Assembly: GCA_013388985.1 (NCBI GenBank)
Contig: JACAEF010000049.1
Location: forward strand, 1-39,526
DNA length: 39,526 nt
Origin: Rhodocyclaceae bacterium
Lineage (GTDB): Bacteria; Pseudomonadota; Gammaproteobacteria; Burkholderiales; Rhodocyclaceae
Reading direction: 5' to 3'
Positions 17,306 through 29,832 of this stretch are shown here, piece by piece. The position numbers and the translations under genes are program-made. The notes beneath the pieces were generated by a model, which saw only the letters and a program-made list of their open reading frames with translations, was not told where the DNA came from and ran no database searches. Position 1 is the first letter of the stretch, and every line of letters starts with the position of its first letter.

Positions 17306-17941
17306 GTGAAAGCCCTGAAAAAATACTTCATCACCGGGCTCCTGATCTGGATCCCGCTGGTGATCACCGTCTGGGTCGTGTCGGCGATCATCGGCGCGAT
17401 GGATCAGTCGCTCAATCTGCTGCCGCAGGCGATCCACCCGGACAGGCTGCTGGGCGTCCACATCCCGGGTGTCGGCACCGTGCTGACGCTGGTGGTGATC
17501 CTGCTCACCGGCCTGGTGACGGCCAACATCATCGGCCAGAAGCTGGTGCGTTTCTGGGAAGGCATCCTGGCGCGCATCCCGATCGTCAAGTCGATCTATT
17601 ACAGCGTCAAGCAGGTCTCCGACACGTTGTTTTCCTCCTCCGGCCAGGCGTTCCGCAAGGTGCTGCTGGTACGCTATCCGCATCCGCAGGCCTGGTCGGT
17701 CGCCTTCATGACCGGCACGCCGGCGCTGCAGATCGCCGAGCTCCTTCCCGACGAGCACGTCAGCGTCTTCATCCCGACCGCCCCCAGCCCGGTCAACGGA
17801 TTCTTCTTCTTCGTCAGGAAGAGCGACACCATCGAGCTCGACATCAGCGTCGACGATGCGCTGAAATACATCGTCTCGATGGGCGTCGTCCCGCCCTTGC
17901 CCCGCCATCCGAACCTCACCGGACGCGCCCAGAACGAATGA
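17306..17941 (+). CDS. DUF502 family membrane protein
   Basis: 211-residue inner-membrane protein of unknown function. Two membrane segments are visible (about 8-30 and 57-78), followed by the family phrase RIPIVKSIYYSVKQVSDTL and a soluble C-terminal half rich in beta strands (AELLPDEHVSVFIPTAPSPVNG). The start is the GTG at 17306, 8 bp after fmdB. The fmdB-DUF502-aspS order is recurrent in betaproteobacteria. A copy of the dispersed motif lies 14 bp past its stop. Confidence 0.9.
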   Translation: MKALKKYFITGLLIWIPLVITVWVVSAIIGAMDQSLNLLPQAIHPDRLLGVHIPGVGTVLTLVVILLTGLVTANIIGQKLVRFWEGILARIPIVKSIYYSVKQVSDTLFSSSGQAFRKVLLVRYPHPQAWSVAFMTGTPALQIAELLPDEHVSVFIPTAPSPVNGFFFFVRKSDTIELDISVDDALKYIVSMGVVPPLPRHPNLTGRAQNE

Positions 17942-17954
17942 CCAACCCCGGCGC

Positions 17955-17979
17955 GTGCCGTCTTGCCAGCGCCGACTTT
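17955..17979 (+). repeat. 25-bp dispersed motif, copy 4
   Basis: Occupies most of the gap between the DUF502 stop (17941) and the aspS start (17998). It matches all fixed positions. Confidence 0.85.
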
Positions 17980-17997
17980 TGACCCATTGGAACCACC

Positions 17998-19796
<1,799 letters not shown>

Positions 19797-19797
<1 letters not shown>

Positions 19798-20135
19798 TGC
19801 GGGTTCTGCTCGGGCTGCTGTTCGCCTGCTTGTTCGGTTTCGCGCAGGCAGAGGATATTTCGCGCAGTGATTTGCCTGCCGAAGCCCACGAGGTGCTCGC
19901 CCGGATCGCGGCGGGCGGTCCCTTCCCCTACCGGCGCGACGGCATCGTCTTCGGCAATTTCGAAAAGCGCCTGCCGCCCGCGCCGCGCGGCTACTATCGC
20001 GAATACACCGTGCCGACGCCGGGTGTGCGGCAGCGCGGCGCGCGGCGCATCGTCTGCGGCGGCGAGCCAACGCGACCTGAGGCGTGCTGGTACACCGCCG
20101 ATCATTACAAGAGTTTCCGGAAGATCGTCGAATGA
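19797..20135 (+). CDS. Secreted ribonuclease, barnase / RNase Sa family
   Basis: 112-residue predicted guanyl-specific endoribonuclease. A signal peptide (about 1-18, ending FAQA) is followed by a domain that aligns well with Streptomyces RNase Sa: LPAEAHEVLARIAAGGPFPY, GYYREYTVPTPGVR and RRIVCGG. Catalytic residues correspond to E69 (RNase Sa E54), R80 (R65), R84 (R69) and H103 (H85), so it should be active. C87 and C97 could form a disulfide after export. It overlaps aspS by one base and the barstar gene by four (ATGA). The order RNase then inhibitor, tightly coupled, is that expected for toxin plus immunity. Export and activity are inferred. Confidence 0.9.
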
Positions 20136-20566
20136 AATACGCAAGCCTGCTGACACGTTTCGAGCATGCCGGCGTCTATCACATGCCGGTGGGCGGTGAG
20201 GACGACCTGATCGCGGCGGCCGAACACGACGGCTACGCGGTGTTCCGCGTCGATCTTTCCCATGCGCGCAACAAGGACGAGATGCTCGACGCGATCGCCC
20301 GCTCGATGCATTTTCCCGACTGGTTCGGCCACAACTGGGATGCGCTGCTCGACTGCCTCGCCGATCTTTCCTGGCAGCCGGCCGACGGCTACGTCGTGAT
20401 CCTCGAACATTGCGACGGCATCCACGGCTACGCGGAGGCCGATTTCGTCCAGGCCCTGCAGATCTTCGAGAACGCCGCCAACGAATGGCGCGAGCAGGGC
20501 ATCCCCTTCTGGTGCTTTGCCGACATGCAGGCCGACGGCATCAGCTGGCTGTCGGACATCGCGTAA
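20132..20566 (+). CDS. Barstar family ribonuclease inhibitor
   Basis: 144-residue cytoplasmic barstar-like protein (no signal peptide), expected to neutralise the RNase encoded immediately upstream. The barstar signature is FPDWFGHNWDALLDCLADL (61-79). An acidic helix region and the C-terminal strand phrase IPFWCFADMQADG follow. It is longer than Bacillus barstar (about 90 residues) by an N-terminal extension of about 35 residues, as in many proteobacterial barstars. Start ATG overlaps the RNase stop, so RNase and inhibitor are translated together. nudB starts three bases after its stop. Confidence 0.92.
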   Translation: MKYASLLTRFEHAGVYHMPVGGEDDLIAAAEHDGYAVFRVDLSHARNKDEMLDAIARSMHFPDWFGHNWDALLDCLADLSWQPADGYVVILEHCDGIHGYAEADFVQALQIFENAANEWREQGIPFWCFADMQADGISWLSDIA

Positions 20567-20569
20567 GCC

Positions 20570-21028
20570 GTGGCCGGCACGAAGAAACCAGTCTCCGTCC
20601 TCGTCGTCATCCACGACCCGCATACGAACATCCTGCTGCTGGAACGGGCGGCGCATCCGGGCTACTGGCAGTCGGTGACCGGCAGCCTGGAAGACGGCGA
20701 GACGCCGCTTGACGCCGCCTTGCGCGAAGCCGAAGAAGAAACCGGCATCCTTTGCGCGCCGGCGCAACTCAGCGACTGGCGTCTTTCCAACCGCTTCGAG
20801 ATCTTCGCCGAATGGCGGGACCGCTATCCCGTGGGCGTGACCCACAACGTCGAACACGTCTTCAGCCTTTGCGTGCCGGCGGCGACCGCCGCCATCACCG
20901 CCCCCGGCGAGCACCGCGCCTGGCGCTGGCTGCCATGGCGCGACGCGGCCGCCGCGTGCTTTTCCTGGTCCAATCGCGATGCGATCTTGATGCTCGGACT
21001 GGAAAAGCTCGATCGCCCGACATCTTGA
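20570..21028 (+). CDS. nudB: Dihydroneopterin triphosphate diphosphatase (NudB-type Nudix)
   Basis: 152-residue Nudix hydrolase, expected to remove pyrophosphate from dihydroneopterin triphosphate in folate synthesis. The Nudix box is GSLEDGETPLDAALREAEEETGI (about 43-65) with the catalytic REAEEE glutamates. The opening KKPVSVLVVIHDP and the WRWLPW segment fit NudB. The start is the GTG at 20570. In many betaproteobacteria nudB follows aspS; here the RNase/barstar pair intervenes. Confidence 0.88.
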   Translation: MAGTKKPVSVLVVIHDPHTNILLLERAAHPGYWQSVTGSLEDGETPLDAALREAEEETGILCAPAQLSDWRLSNRFEIFAEWRDRYPVGVTHNVEHVFSLCVPAATAAITAPGEHRAWRWLPWRDAAAACFSWSNRDAILMLGLEKLDRPTS

Positions 21029-21085
21029 ATTTTTCCCATTCACGTCTAAGTTGATAGCGGACAACCTGGGAAAAAGGAGGACGAG

Positions 21086-21499
21086 ATGAACGAACTGAGA
21101 CGCTATGACCCGTTCGATGATTTCTTCCGTGGTTTCTTCGTGCGCCCGGTCGAGATGGGCAAGGGTGTCGAAGCCCCGGACATGAAGGTGGATGTCAAGG
21201 AGCAGGAGAAAGCCTATCTGATCCATGCCGAAATGCCGGGCATCAAGAAGGAAGACATCCACGTCACGATCGACGGGCCGGTCGTTTCGATCAGCGCCGA
21301 GCGCAAGGAAGAAAAGGAAGAGAAGGAAGGCGAGCGTGTGCTGCGCTCCGAACGCTATTTCGGCAAGGTGTCACGCAGCTTCAACCTCGGGCAGGACATC
21401 GATGACGCGGCCGCCACCGCGAAATTCACCGATGGCGTGCTCGAACTGACGCTGCCGAAGAAGGCCGTGGCGCAGGCGAAGCGCCTGACGATCGAGTAA
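21086..21499 (+). CDS. Small heat shock protein, Hsp20 family
   Basis: 137-residue alpha-crystallin-type holdase. A short N-terminal arm with FDDFFRGFF is followed by the crystallin domain (about 38-130: MKVDVKEQEKAYLIHAEMPG, DGPVVSISAERKEE, and the terminal GVLELTLPKK). The C-terminus ends RLTIE, giving a weak I-x-I-like anchor. A strong AAGGAGG lies seven bases upstream of the ATG. The 57-bp gap before it contains CTTGAA, the -35 of sigma32 promoters, but no convincing sigma32 -10 at the right spacing, so heat-shock control is likely only by family. A motif copy and a terminator follow. Confidence 0.93.
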   Translation: MNELRRYDPFDDFFRGFFVRPVEMGKGVEAPDMKVDVKEQEKAYLIHAEMPGIKKEDIHVTIDGPVVSISAERKEEKEEKEGERVLRSERYFGKVSRSFNLGQDIDDAAATAKFTDGVLELTLPKKAVAQAKRLTIE

Positions 21500-21505
21500 G
21501 CGCGG

Positions 21506-21530
21506 AAAGTCGGCGCTGGCGAGACGGCAC
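21506..21530 (-). repeat. 25-bp dispersed motif, copy 5
   Basis: Six bases after the hsp20 stop, on the minus strand. It matches the consensus at every position and lies between the gene and its terminator hairpin. Confidence 0.85.
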
Positions 21531-21542
21531 ACGCAGCACGGG

Positions 21543-22481
<939 letters not shown>

Positions 22482-22482
<1 letters not shown>

Positions 22483-23126
22483 TGCGCTCGCATCGCGTCT
22501 GGCTGTTCGATCTCGACAACACGCTCCACGACGCCAATCCGCACATCTTTCCGGCCATCAGCCGCCTGATGAGCGAATACGTCGCCCAGCAGGTCGGCCT
22601 CGACGAGGCAGCGGCACAGCAGCTGCGCGACCACTACTGGCGGCGCTATGGGGCGACCTTGACGGGGCTGGTAAGGCATCACGGCGTCGATCCGCATCAC
22701 TTCCTCGCCGAGACGCACGACTTTCTCGCCGACCTGCCACGCATGCTCGTCCATGATCCGGCGCTGCGCCATGTGCTGAAGCGGCTGCCGGGCCGCAAGA
22801 TCGTGTTTTCCAACGCGCCGCGGCGCTACGTCGAGGCCGTGCTCGAATCGATCGGCATCCGGCCGCTGATCGATGGCGTATGGTGCATCGAGCGCCTGCG
22901 TTTCACGCCCAAGCCGCATCTCGAAGCCTTCCGGCGTCTGCTGCATGCGGAAAAGCTCGATCCGCGCCGCTGCATCCTCGTCGAGGACACGCCGGCCAAC
23001 CTCGCCGCCGCCAAGCGGCTGGGCATGACGACGGTGTTGGTGAGCCGCGCTGCGCGAGTGCCCACTTACGTCGATAGGCGCATAAAATCCGTGCTCGATT
23101 TGCCGAGACTGAGACTGACCCGATGA
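22482..23126 (+). CDS. HAD-family pyrimidine 5'-nucleotidase
   Basis: 214-residue haloacid dehalogenase-like phosphatase with motif I FDLDNTLHD (9-17), motif II serine in VFSNAPRRY, motif III lysine in KPHLEAFRRLL and motif IV LVEDTPANL. The insertion pattern and argB-slmA neighbourhood fit the Pyr-5-nucltdase/SDT1-like group. Substrate is inferred from family. It overlaps slmA by four bases (ATGA). Confidence 0.88.
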
Positions 23127-23695
23127 CCGCCCACGGCGACCGCAAGCTCCATATCCTGCAAGCCATCGCCGCGATGCTGGAGAACCCGTCCGGCGAGAAG
23201 ATCACCACCGCAGCCCTGGCCGCGCGCCTTAAGGTTTCCGAAGCCGCGCTGTATCGCCATTTCCCGAGCAAGGCGCGTATGTTCGAGGGCCTGATCGAGT
23301 TCATCGAGAACGCGATCTTTTCCGTCGTCGGCCAAATCGTCGCGGAAGAACCCAATGGCCTGCGGCAGGCGGAATTGATGCTGGCGGCGAGCCTGCGCTT
23401 CGCGGGCATGAATCGCGGCCTGGCGCGCCTGATGATCGGCGACGTCCTGGTCCATGAACATCCGCGCCTGCAAGCCCGGATCAACCAGCTCTTCGAGCGG
23501 CTGGAAGCCTCGCTGAAACAGGCGCTGAAGATCGCCGTGGCACAGGGCGCGCTGCCCGCCGGGCACGATTGCGCCGCGCACGCCGACCTGCTCGTCTGCT
23601 ACCTGCTCGGCCGCCTGCAGCGCTTCGTCAAGAGCGGCTTCCAGGACGACCCGCTCGCCCATTGGGCCAGCCAATGGCCTTTGCTCGCGAGTTAG
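23123..23695 (+). CDS. slmA: Nucleoid occlusion factor SlmA (TetR fold)
   Basis: 190-residue TetR-like DNA-binding protein that, in E. coli, binds SBS sites and antagonises FtsZ over the nucleoid. The N-terminal HTH (about 28-55: KITTAALAARLKVSEAALYRHFPSKARMF) and the C-terminal all-helical domain with GLARLMIGDVLVHE match SlmA. The argB-nucleotidase-slmA order supports the call over a generic TetR. The gene ends in TAG whose G begins a dispersed motif copy, which then reaches the stop of the convergent hemB. Confidence 0.9.
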   Translation: MTAHGDRKLHILQAIAAMLENPSGEKITTAALAARLKVSEAALYRHFPSKARMFEGLIEFIENAIFSVVGQIVAEEPNGLRQAELMLAASLRFAGMNRGLARLMIGDVLVHEHPRLQARINQLFERLEASLKQALKIAVAQGALPAGHDCAAHADLLVCYLLGRLQRFVKSGFQDDPLAHWASQWPLLAS

Positions 23696-23719
23696 TGCCG
23701 TCCTGCCAGCGCCGATTTT
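23695..23719 (+). repeat. 25-bp dispersed motif, copy 6
   Basis: Shares its first base with the slmA TAG stop and ends immediately before the hemB stop codon, so the whole slmA-hemB intergenic region is the motif. Confidence 0.85.
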
Positions 23720-25505
<1,786 letters not shown>

Positions 25506-25597
25506 CGGCCGACCCCGGGCGCGAGGCATCGATGGAAAATGGGAGCTGATATAGAATAGCGCGTTTATCGGTCAAACAGTTCTCCGAGGAGCTTCAG

Positions 25598-26260
25598 ATG
25601 AGCCGCTTTTCGCCCTTGATGAAAGCCCTGTCCACGGCCGCCTTGTCGCTGACGTGTGGTGCGATCGCCCATGCCAGCGAGGCGGACAAGACCGCCTTCG
25701 CCGGTGATCCCGCCAAGGGCAAGGAAATCGCGGCGACGGTCTGCGCGGCCTGTCACAATCCGGACGGTAACAGCCCCACCCCGGCCAACCCGAAGCTGGC
25801 GGGCCAGCATGCCGGCTACCTCTTCAAGCAGATGAAGAATTTCAAGGCGGGTGCCGACGGCAAGCCCGAACGCGTCAATGCCATCATGAACGGCATGATC
25901 GCGCCTTATAGCGAAGAGCAGATGAAGGATCTCGCCGCCTGGTTCTCCAGCCAGAAGCAGGTCGGCGGCGAGGTGAAGGACCGCGCCACGCTCGAACTCG
26001 GCCAGAAGCTGTATCGTGCCGGTGACGCCAGCAAGGGCCTGCCGGCCTGCGCCGGTTGCCATGGCCCTGCGGGCAAGGGCATTCCCATCCAGTATCCGCG
26101 CATCGCGGGCCAGTATCAGGAATACCTCGAAGCGCAGCTCAAGGCCTTCCGCAATGGCGAGCGCGCCAACGACCCGAACAAGATGATGCGCATGATCGCC
26201 ATCAAGATGACTGACGCCGAGATCCACGCGGTCGCGGATTACATCGCCGGACTGTATTGA
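25598..26260 (+). CDS. Dihaem cytochrome c4
   Basis: 220-residue periplasmic electron carrier, typically feeding terminal oxidases of the cbb3 or related type. It has a signal peptide (about 1-26, ending AHA) and two CXXCH haem sites, CAACH (49-53) and CAGCH (151-155). Each is followed by a distal Met-containing region, consistent with two His-Met haems. Divergent engB is its usual neighbour in betaproteobacteria, but the ResB/CcsB-type assembly genes that often follow are absent here and a sensor kinase follows instead. A terminator closes the unit. Confidence 0.94.
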   Translation: MSRFSPLMKALSTAALSLTCGAIAHASEADKTAFAGDPAKGKEIAATVCAACHNPDGNSPTPANPKLAGQHAGYLFKQMKNFKAGADGKPERVNAIMNGMIAPYSEEQMKDLAAWFSSQKQVGGEVKDRATLELGQKLYRAGDASKGLPACAGCHGPAGKGIPIQYPRIAGQYQEYLEAQLKAFRNGERANDPNKMMRMIAIKMTDAEIHAVADYIAGLY

Positions 26261-26323
26261 CGGCCGAGCCGGATTCCTGGCCTGCGCCGATGAGCGGGCG
26301 CGCCATCATCGCGATCGAAACCC

Positions 26324-26358
26324 ACAGGGGCGGCAACAGACCGCCCCTGTTCGTTTTT
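26324..26358 (+). terminator. Rho-independent terminator after cytochrome c4
   Basis: A 10-bp stem (26324-26333 with 26341-26350), 7-nt loop and a T-run (26354-26358). It ends 11 bp before the kinase start, so the kinase is not simply cotranscribed with the cytochrome. Confidence 0.88.
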
Positions 26359-26369
26359 CGCGCCCGCGC

Positions 26370-28277
26370 ATGAAATCGTTCGGCATCCGCGCGCGCATCC
26401 TGCTCACCGCGGTCGGACCGGCGATTCTGGTGGCCGTGCTGGTCGCCGGCATGCTGATCTTCGACCAAATGCGGCAGGCCGAAGCCGAGCAGCATCGGCG
26501 GCTTTCCGCCGTTGCCCGGCAACTGTCGGCGCTGGCGGAATACAGCCTCTTCGTCGGCAATGCCGAAGCGCTGGAGAAACTCGTGCTGGCCGCGCGTCAG
26601 GAACCGGACGTGATCGCCGCCGCCTTCCTCGACGGCAAAGGCAAGGTGCTGGCGAGCACCCTGCCGCGCGAACAGCTGCCGCGCGCGGAGCAGCTGCGTC
26701 CCGGTTTCGAGACAGGCAGCTGGAGCGACGCCACCGAGCATTGGCACATCGTGACGATACGTCCGACCCAACTGGCCGAAAACGATCCCTTTGGCGCCCC
26801 CGCACAGGCCGGCGACGCACCGGTGCTGGGGCAATTGCTGCTCAAGGTCTCGACCCGCGCGCTGCATGACGACATCCGCGTCTATGCGATGAAGGCCGCT
26901 GCGCTCTCCGCGTTCATTCTGTCGTTGGCGATCGCCATCGTGATTGCCTTTTCCCGCGGCCTGATCCGCACGCTGACCGAGATCGGTGCGGTCGTCGCCG
27001 GCATCGGTCGTGGTGATTACTCGCAACGTGTCAGAGTGCGGGGCAATGACGAACTCGGCCGCCTCGCGCAAGGGATCAACGAGATGGCTGCCGCGGTCGG
27101 GCAGACCCAGGAACAGCTCGCCGAGCGCATCCTCGAAGCCACCGCGATGTTACGCCACCAGCGCGACGCGGCCGATCACGCGGCGCGGGCGCGCAGCCGC
27201 TTCTTCGCGGCGGCGAGCCATGACCTGCGCCAGCCGGCGCAGGCGCTCGGCCTGTTCGTCACCCGGCTGCTGAAAGACAATCCGCCGCCAAGGCTCGAAC
27301 CGAAGCTGCGCCAGCTTTCCCACACCGTCAGCAATCTCCAGGAACTGCTCGGCACGCTGCTCGATTATTCCCGCCTCGACGGTCAGGTGATCCAGGTGAA
27401 GCGCCAGCCGGTGCGCACGTCTGCGGCCATCGGTCAAGTGATGGAGAGCCTTGCCGATGCGGCGGCGGAAAAGGGCCTGGTATTGCGCAGCCGTATCCGC
27501 GACTGCTGGATCCTCACCGATCCTGCGCTGCTGCACCGCATCCTCATCAATCTGGTCGGCAACGCGATCCGCCACACGCACCGCGGCAGCATTCTCGTCG
27601 CTTGCCGCCGCTGCGGCGATACGGCACGCATCGAAGTCTGGGATACCGGTCCCGGCATTCCTCCGGAAGCCCGCGAGGCGATCTTCGACGAGCTGGTGCA
27701 GCTCGACAACCCGGAGCGCGATCCCGAAAAAGGGCTTGGTCTGGGGCTGGCGATCGTCCGCAAATCCGCCGAGCTGCTCGATCACCCGCTGACGCTGTGT
27801 TCGCGGGTGGGGCAGGGCTCGCGCTTCGCGCTGACGGTGCCTCTTGCCGCCGTGCCGGTGGGCATGGGGACCTTCGAAGAGCGTCCGGTTCCGGCGCAGC
27901 CTCCGTTATTGCTGATCGGCCCACCCTCCCCGGAGCAGGAAGAGCTCGTACGTCTGCTCGACAACTGGCATTTCACGGTGACGCGCCTGGCCGATCCGGA
28001 GTCGGCGCAATTCGACCGCGACGGCCTGCCCCGCGGCGTGATCCTCGCGCTGCCGGACGGCGCGGCCGGCGTCGAACGCAGCCTGGCCTGGCTCGACCGG
28101 ATCGCCGCAGACACCGGACAGCCGCTGCCGGCGCTGATCATCAGCAGCGGTCCGACGCCGGCTTTGGAGGAACCGCCCGACGGGACGCCGCGTCTGTTGC
28201 TGACCCGTCCTTTCCGGCCGGCGCGGCTGCGCGCGTTGCTCGACCGGCTGCTCGCGCATCACGAAACGCCGGAGTGA
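26370..28277 (+). CDS. Membrane sensor histidine kinase with degenerate receiver domain
   Basis: 635-residue sensor kinase. Domains in order: TM1 (about 9-31), periplasmic sensor region (about 33-170), TM2 (about 173-194), HAMP (about 195-248), HisKA with the phosphoacceptor H284 in SHDLRQP, and HATPase_c with an N-box at 394-402, DTGPGIP (425-431) and GLGLGLAIV (455-463). A receiver-like fold (about 512-630) is last. In that last domain the usual acidic pair is replaced (LLLIGPPS), the phosphorylated Asp position reads VILALPDG and the conserved Lys is Arg (LLTRPF), so it cannot be phosphorylated in the normal way. HDLRQP-type boxes occur in NahK/hybrid kinases. No response regulator is adjacent; signal and target are unknown. 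The 3' end overlaps convergent bioC by 19 bp. Confidence 0.9.
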   Translation: MKSFGIRARILLTAVGPAILVAVLVAGMLIFDQMRQAEAEQHRRLSAVARQLSALAEYSLFVGNAEALEKLVLAARQEPDVIAAAFLDGKGKVLASTLPREQLPRAEQLRPGFETGSWSDATEHWHIVTIRPTQLAENDPFGAPAQAGDAPVLGQLLLKVSTRALHDDIRVYAMKAAALSAFILSLAIAIVIAFSRGLIRTLTEIGAVVAGIGRGDYSQRVRVRGNDELGRLAQGINEMAAAVGQTQEQLAERILEATAMLRHQRDAADHAARARSRFFAAASHDLRQPAQALGLFVTRLLKDNPPPRLEPKLRQLSHTVSNLQELLGTLLDYSRLDGQVIQVKRQPVRTSAAIGQVMESLADAAAEKGLVLRSRIRDCWILTDPALLHRILINLVGNAIRHTHRGSILVACRRCGDTARIEVWDTGPGIPPEAREAIFDELVQLDNPERDPEKGLGLGLAIVRKSAELLDHPLTLCSRVGQGSRFALTVPLAAVPVGMGTFEERPVPAQPPLLLIGPPSPEQEELVRLLDNWHFTVTRLADPESAQFDRDGLPRGVILALPDGAAGVERSLAWLDRIAADTGQPLPALIISSGPTPALEEPPDGTPRLLLTRPFRPARLRALLDRLLAHHETPE

Positions 28278-29113
28278 GCCTTGAGCCGAGCCTGTGAGCG
28301 CTGGAAATGCATCACGGCCCGCCCGTCCGGCGGCTTGCGTGGCGTGAGCTTCCAGGCGTGACCATAGATGATCTCGAAACGCGCGGGCAGCAGCCCTTCC
28401 ATCCGCGGCCAGGCGGCGAAGAGCCTGCGCCAGTCGCGCCAGGTCTGCTGGCCGAGCAATCCCTCGCGCACGCCGAGATGGCGCTGATCGGCGAGAAAGG
28501 CGCGCGGACTGCGGTAGGTCAGCGTCAGCATCTCCATTTCCATCACCGGATCGCCGAAGCCGGCGGCCATCAGCATGTCGCCGATGTCATGCATGTCGAT
28601 GAACGCCTTGCCGCTCCAAGGCAGGCCGAGCCGGGCCGCGCATTCGCGCAGCTCCTTGAGCGTATCCGGGCCCAGCAGCGAAAAATGCAGCAGGCCACCC
28701 TCGGCCAGCACGCGGTGCAATTCCGCGAAAGCCGGGCGCGGATCGGGCAGCCAGTGCAGCATCAGGTTCGACCAGACCAGATCCAGGCTGCTCTCCGCGA
28801 ACGGCAATGCGCGCACGTCCGCATTCACGCAGCGTGGCGCGCGGCTGCGCAGGCGCTCCCACCAGCCGGCGCGCTCACGCACGGCCGCCAGCATCGGCCG
28901 CGCGTAATCCACCGCCAGCGGCAGCGCGTCGGGATGGCGGCGCATCAGTTCGCGCACCCCGTCGCCGGTCGCGCAGCCGACATCGGCGATGCGCCGCGGC
29001 GCGAGCCGCACGCAATCGAGGCGCGCGGCCATGCGTCGGCCAACCTCGCGCGCCAGCACGGCGGCGCCGTCGTAGGATTTCGCCGCTGCCGCAAAGCTTT
29101 CCTTCGAGCTCAT
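28259..29113 (-). CDS. bioC: Malonyl-ACP O-methyltransferase BioC
   Basis: SAM-dependent methyltransferase that methylates malonyl-ACP to disguise it for fatty-acid-type elongation to the pimeloyl moiety of biotin. From the ATG at 29113 the protein has 284 residues, with SAM motif I ADVGCATGDG (43-52), then the BioC-like LVWSNLMLHWLPDP and LRECAARLG regions. It lies 23 bp from the divergent comF; bioC next to comF recalls the bioH-comF (gntX) linkage elsewhere. Biotin made here serves the carboxylase encoded at 36.2-39.5 kb. Confidence 0.9.
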   Translation of the reverse strand: MSSKESFAAAAKSYDGAAVLAREVGRRMAARLDCVRLAPRRIADVGCATGDGVRELMRRHPDALPLAVDYARPMLAAVRERAGWWERLRSRAPRCVNADVRALPFAESSLDLVWSNLMLHWLPDPRPAFAELHRVLAEGGLLHFSLLGPDTLKELRECAARLGLPWSGKAFIDMHDIGDMLMAAGFGDPVMEMEMLTLTYRSPRAFLADQRHLGVREGLLGQQTWRDWRRLFAAWPRMEGLLPARFEIIYGHAWKLTPRKPPDGRAVMHFQRSQARLKAHSGVS

Positions 29114-29136
29114 CGGCGCATTATCCGCGATCGACC

Positions 29137-29832
29137 ATGACTGTGAGAACGCCCGTCTCCGCCCTGCTCGACATTCTTCTGCCGCGTGCCTGCCTGCTCT
29201 GCGGCGCGCGCGCCCACGCTGTGCTGTGCGAGGGCTGCGCAGCCGACCTGCCTTGGCTCGATGCACCGCTCTGCCCGGTGTGCGCCACCCCCTTGGCCGC
29301 ACCGGCCCAAGCCTGTGGCGCCTGCCTGAAAGCGCCACCCGCCTTCGCTGCGAGCCTCGCTCCGCTGCGCTACGCCTTTCCCGTCGATGGACTGGTGCAG
29401 GATCTCAAGTTCGGGTGCCGTCTCGCCAGCGCCGACTTTTTCAGCCGCTGCATGCTCGCCGGCCCCCGCCCGGCAGGCGATCTGCTGATGCCGGTGCCTT
29501 TGTCGCGGCAGCGCCTGCGCGAGCGCGGCTTCAACCAGGCGCTGGAAATCGCGCGGCCGCTGGCGCGGGCGCTGGGATTGCCGCTCGATACCACCGGCCT
29601 TGTGCGCGAGCGCGACACGCTGCCGCAAAGCCGCCTACCCTGGCGCGCCCGGCAAGGCAACGTGCGCTATGCCTTCACTTGCCGCCGCGATCTCACCGGC
29701 CTGACGGTAATCGTCGTCGACGACGTGATGACCAGCGGCGCCACGCTCGAGGCCGTGGCGCGCACGCTCAAGGCCCACGGCGCCCGTCGCGTCGTCAATT
29801 GGGTGGCGGCGCGGACGGTGAGGACGCCCTGA
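29137..29832 (+). CDS. comF: ComF/GntX family phosphoribosyltransferase-like protein
   Basis: 231-residue ComF family protein. ComF is needed for natural transformation in several bacteria; the E. coli homologue GntX/YhgH is needed to use DNA as nutrient. The N-terminal double zinc finger has eight cysteines (C19, C22, C31, C34, C46, C49, C60, C63). The C-terminal PRTase domain carries the PRPP loop VIVVDDVMTSGAT (191-203). C94-F101 (CRLASADF) is encoded by a dispersed motif copy. Its 3' end overlaps convergent mshN by 38 bp. Confidence 0.93.
   Translation: MTVRTPVSALLDILLPRACLLCGARAHAVLCEGCAADLPWLDAPLCPVCATPLAAPAQACGACLKAPPAFAASLAPLRYAFPVDGLVQDLKFGCRLASADFFSRCMLAGPRPAGDLLMPVPLSRQRLRERGFNQALEIARPLARALGLPLDTTGLVRERDTLPQSRLPWRARQGNVRYAFTCRRDLTGLTVIVVDDVMTSGATLEAVARTLKAHGARRVVNWVAARTVRTP
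29415..29439 (+). repeat. 25-bp dispersed motif, copy 8 (inside comF)
   Basis: Perfect consensus copy in sense orientation within comF, encoding CRLASADF at residues 94-101. Confidence 0.85.

Noticed and set aside
21024-21060. Sigma32 heat-shock promoter before hsp20
   Set aside because: CTTGAA is present but a CCCCAT-type -10 at 13-15 bp is not; the nearby CCCATT is only five bases away.
26526-26537. Partial match to the 25-bp motif core inside the sensor kinase
   Set aside because: Only about 12 bases of the core (TCGGCGCTGGCG) match; the GTGCCGT half and the T-tract are missing, so chance or codon use explains it.
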